From NCBI RefSeq assembly GCF_946885855.1, contig NZ_CAMPHH010000183.1, forward strand, positions 1-6,911: a DNA stretch of 6,911 bases, written 5' to 3'. Both the position numbers and the translations under genes were made by a program. Positions 5,558-6,911 of the stretch are shown here, piece by piece; within the stretch, counting starts at the first letter, position 1, and each line of letters begins with the position of its first letter. This DNA is from an uncultured Actinotalea sp. (GTDB lineage Bacteria > Actinomycetota > Actinomycetes > Actinomycetales > Cellulomonadaceae). The notes under the pieces were generated by a model. The model saw only the letters and a list, made by a program, of their open reading frames with translations. It made no database searches and was not told the DNA's origin.

Positions 5558-6897
5558 GCACCGCCGTCCCCGGTGCCACGGACCGCACCGCCGACCGTCG
5601 CAGCGTGCCGGGCACGCCGTGGGCGGTCGGCGTGCGGCTCGTGTGGGGCGTCGCCGTCGGGGGGCTCCTCCTGGTCGCCGGCGCCCTCGGCGGGCGGCCC
5701 GACCTCGCCGTGCTCGGCGTGGCGCCCGTCGTCGCCGGGCTGCTGGGTGCCCGCCGCCCCGTCCGGGGCGAGGTGTGGGCCGACGTCGTCCCGGTGGCCT
5801 CCGGCGGCGGGACGGTCCACGCGGCCGTCCACCTCGCGGCACCACCGGGCACGGAGGCCGTCCGGCTTCGCGTGAGCCGGGCCGGCCACGGGCACGTCGA
5901 GGCGCTGGTCGACGTGCCGCTGACCCGTTCGGTGCCGGTGCGCGCGGTCTCCGTCCGGACGGGTCCGCAGGAGCTCGCGGCGGCCGAAGCCCAGGGCCTC
6001 GGGAACGGCGGCGACCTCACAGCGCCGGCCGCCCGTACGCGGGGCGCCGCCCTCACCGTCCTGCCCCGCCCAGGTGCCCTGCCGGGGCTGCCCCTGCCCC
6101 TGCGCCTGCGGGGCCTGACCGGACAGCACGGGTCGCGCCGGCCCGGTGAGGGCGGTGAGCTGCGCGACGTGCACCCCTGGCAGCCGGGGGACTCCCTGCG
6201 CCGGGTGGACTGGCGCGCGACCGCTCGGCGGTCCCCGCGGGGGGAGGAGCTCTACGCACGGCGGACGTTCGCGCTCGCCGAGGCCCACGTCACGCTCGTG
6301 GTCGACTCCCGCGACGACGTCGGCCCCGACCCTGGGACCTGGAGCGGGACGCGCCCCGTGCGCGCGGACGACGCGACCTCCTTGGACCTGGCACGCACCG
6401 CCGCCGCCACCGTCGCGCAGGCCTACCTCGGGATGGGCGACCGGGTCGGGGTCGAGGACCTCGGCGTCCGCCGCCGCACCCTGCGCGCGGGCGGAGGGCG
6501 CAGGCACCTGGACCGGGTCCTGCACGGCCTGGCCGTCCTGCGCCCCCAGGGCGACCCCGCGCCCCGGGTGCGCGCGCCGCAGCTGCCCTCCGGGACGCTC
6601 GTGTGGGTCTTCTCGACCTTCCTGGACGTCGAGGGCGCGCGGGCCGCCGCCCACTGGCGCCGGTCGGGTCACCGCGTGGTGGCCGTGGACGTGCTCCCGG
6701 CGCTGCGCCGACGTCACCTCGACGTCCGGACCTCCCTCGCCACGCGACTCGTGCTGCTGGAGCGCGAGGACCGTCTGGCCGACCTCGCCGCCGCCGGCGT
6801 CGAGGTGGTCCGCTGGGCCGACGACGACGCGTCGACGGTCCTGCAGCTGCTGGCCCGCCGGTCGCACCGCCGGCCGGGCGCGGGGGTCGGCCGGTGA
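5554..6897 (+). CDS. DUF58 domain-containing membrane-anchored protein
   Basis: A 447-aa protein, typical in length for DUF58 proteins encoded next to MoxR ATPases. Two hydrophobic N-terminal segments (about 24-46 and 50-66) form a membrane hairpin. A beta-rich middle region follows (73-170). The hallmark DUF58 motif is GEGGELRDVHPWQPGDSL (198-215) followed by RRVDWRATAR. After it comes a von Willebrand A-like region beginning at VTLVVDSRDDVG (246-257), then LDLARTAAATVAQAYLGMGDRVGV (277-300), a strand TLVWVFSTF (348-356) and GHRVVAVDVLP (372-382). The metal-site motif is not canonical DxSxS; it reads DSRDD. The ATG start overlaps the moxR stop as ATGA. By family knowledge it is the likely MoxR client or partner. 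The stop again overlaps a downstream GTG. Confidence 0.94.
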   Translation: MSTAVPGATDRTADRRSVPGTPWAVGVRLVWGVAVGGLLLVAGALGGRPDLAVLGVAPVVAGLLGARRPVRGEVWADVVPVASGGGTVHAAVHLAAPPGTEAVRLRVSRAGHGHVEALVDVPLTRSVPVRAVSVRTGPQELAAAEAQGLGNGGDLTAPAARTRGAALTVLPRPGALPGLPLPLRLRGLTGQHGSRRPGEGGELRDVHPWQPGDSLRRVDWRATARRSPRGEELYARRTFALAEAHVTLVVDSRDDVGPDPGTWSGTRPVRADDATSLDLARTAAATVAQAYLGMGDRVGVEDLGVRRRTLRAGGGRRHLDRVLHGLAVLRPQGDPAPRVRAPQLPSGTLVWVFSTFLDVEGARAAAHWRRSGHRVVAVDVLPALRRRHLDVRTSLATRLVLLEREDRLADLAAAGVEVVRWADDDASTVLQLLARRSHRRPGAGVGR

Positions 6898-6911
6898 GGG
6901 CGCCCGGGCGG
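6894..6911 (+). CDS. Start of a further operon gene, cut off by the window edge
   Basis: A GTG at 6894 overlaps the DUF58 stop as GTGA, exactly as at the other operon junctions. The frame stays open for the remaining six codons (M-R-A-P-G-R). Too little is present to identify it. From other MoxR-DUF58 clusters, a transglutaminase-like (DUF3488) or another multi-pass membrane protein would be plausible. The call rests only on the overlap pattern and the polarity of the operon. Confidence 0.45.

Noticed and set aside
5275..6867. 530-codon minus-strand open frame opposite moxR and the DUF58 gene
   Set aside because: It is antisense to two well-supported genes with conserved motifs, and its translation shows no recognisable domain.

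Overview
The window is very GC-rich DNA with strong G/C third-position bias, frequent GTG starts and long open frames on the antisense strand. This suggests a high-GC actinobacterium. The mix of genes looks Micrococcales/Cellulomonas-like, but no marker gene is present and the genus is an inference. Coding density is high. No tRNA, rRNA, CRISPR array, insertion sequence or prophage gene was seen.

Left part, minus strand (1-2903). From the centre outward there is an aqualysin/proteinase K-type secreted subtilase (1632-2903). It is followed by a 247-bp spacer with a strong terminator-like hairpin (1502-1542) and two further inverted repeats. Next comes an S66 (LD-carboxypeptidase/MccF-type) peptidase (353-1384), then the 5' part of a dihydrofolate reductase/RibD-C-family oxidoreductase (1-284) that runs out of the window.

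Centre (2904-3156). A 253-bp divergent intergenic region separates the protease from the right-hand operon. It contains a small perfect hairpin in the protease leader and a possible -10 element placed for a leaderless start of the right-hand operon.

Right part, plus strand (3157-6911). This is a tightly packed operon: a two-TM DUF4129 protein, a 190-aa membrane protein of unknown function, a MoxR-family AAA+ ATPase, a DUF58 protein, and the first codons of one more gene. Every junction is a 4-nt NTGA stop/start overlap, which suggests translational coupling. By analogy with other MoxR-DUF58 clusters, the ATPase is probably a cytoplasmic chaperone-like motor working with the membrane-anchored DUF58 and DUF4129 proteins, perhaps to mature or assemble envelope proteins. 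The exact role is not known.

No clearly novel defence or mobile system is visible. The points most worth a second look are the uncharacterised 190-aa MoxR-operon protein, an apparent Glu-to-Asp change at the catalytic position of the S66 peptidase, a degenerate metal-binding motif in the DUF58 protein, and the divergent pairing of a secreted protease with an envelope-related MoxR operon.
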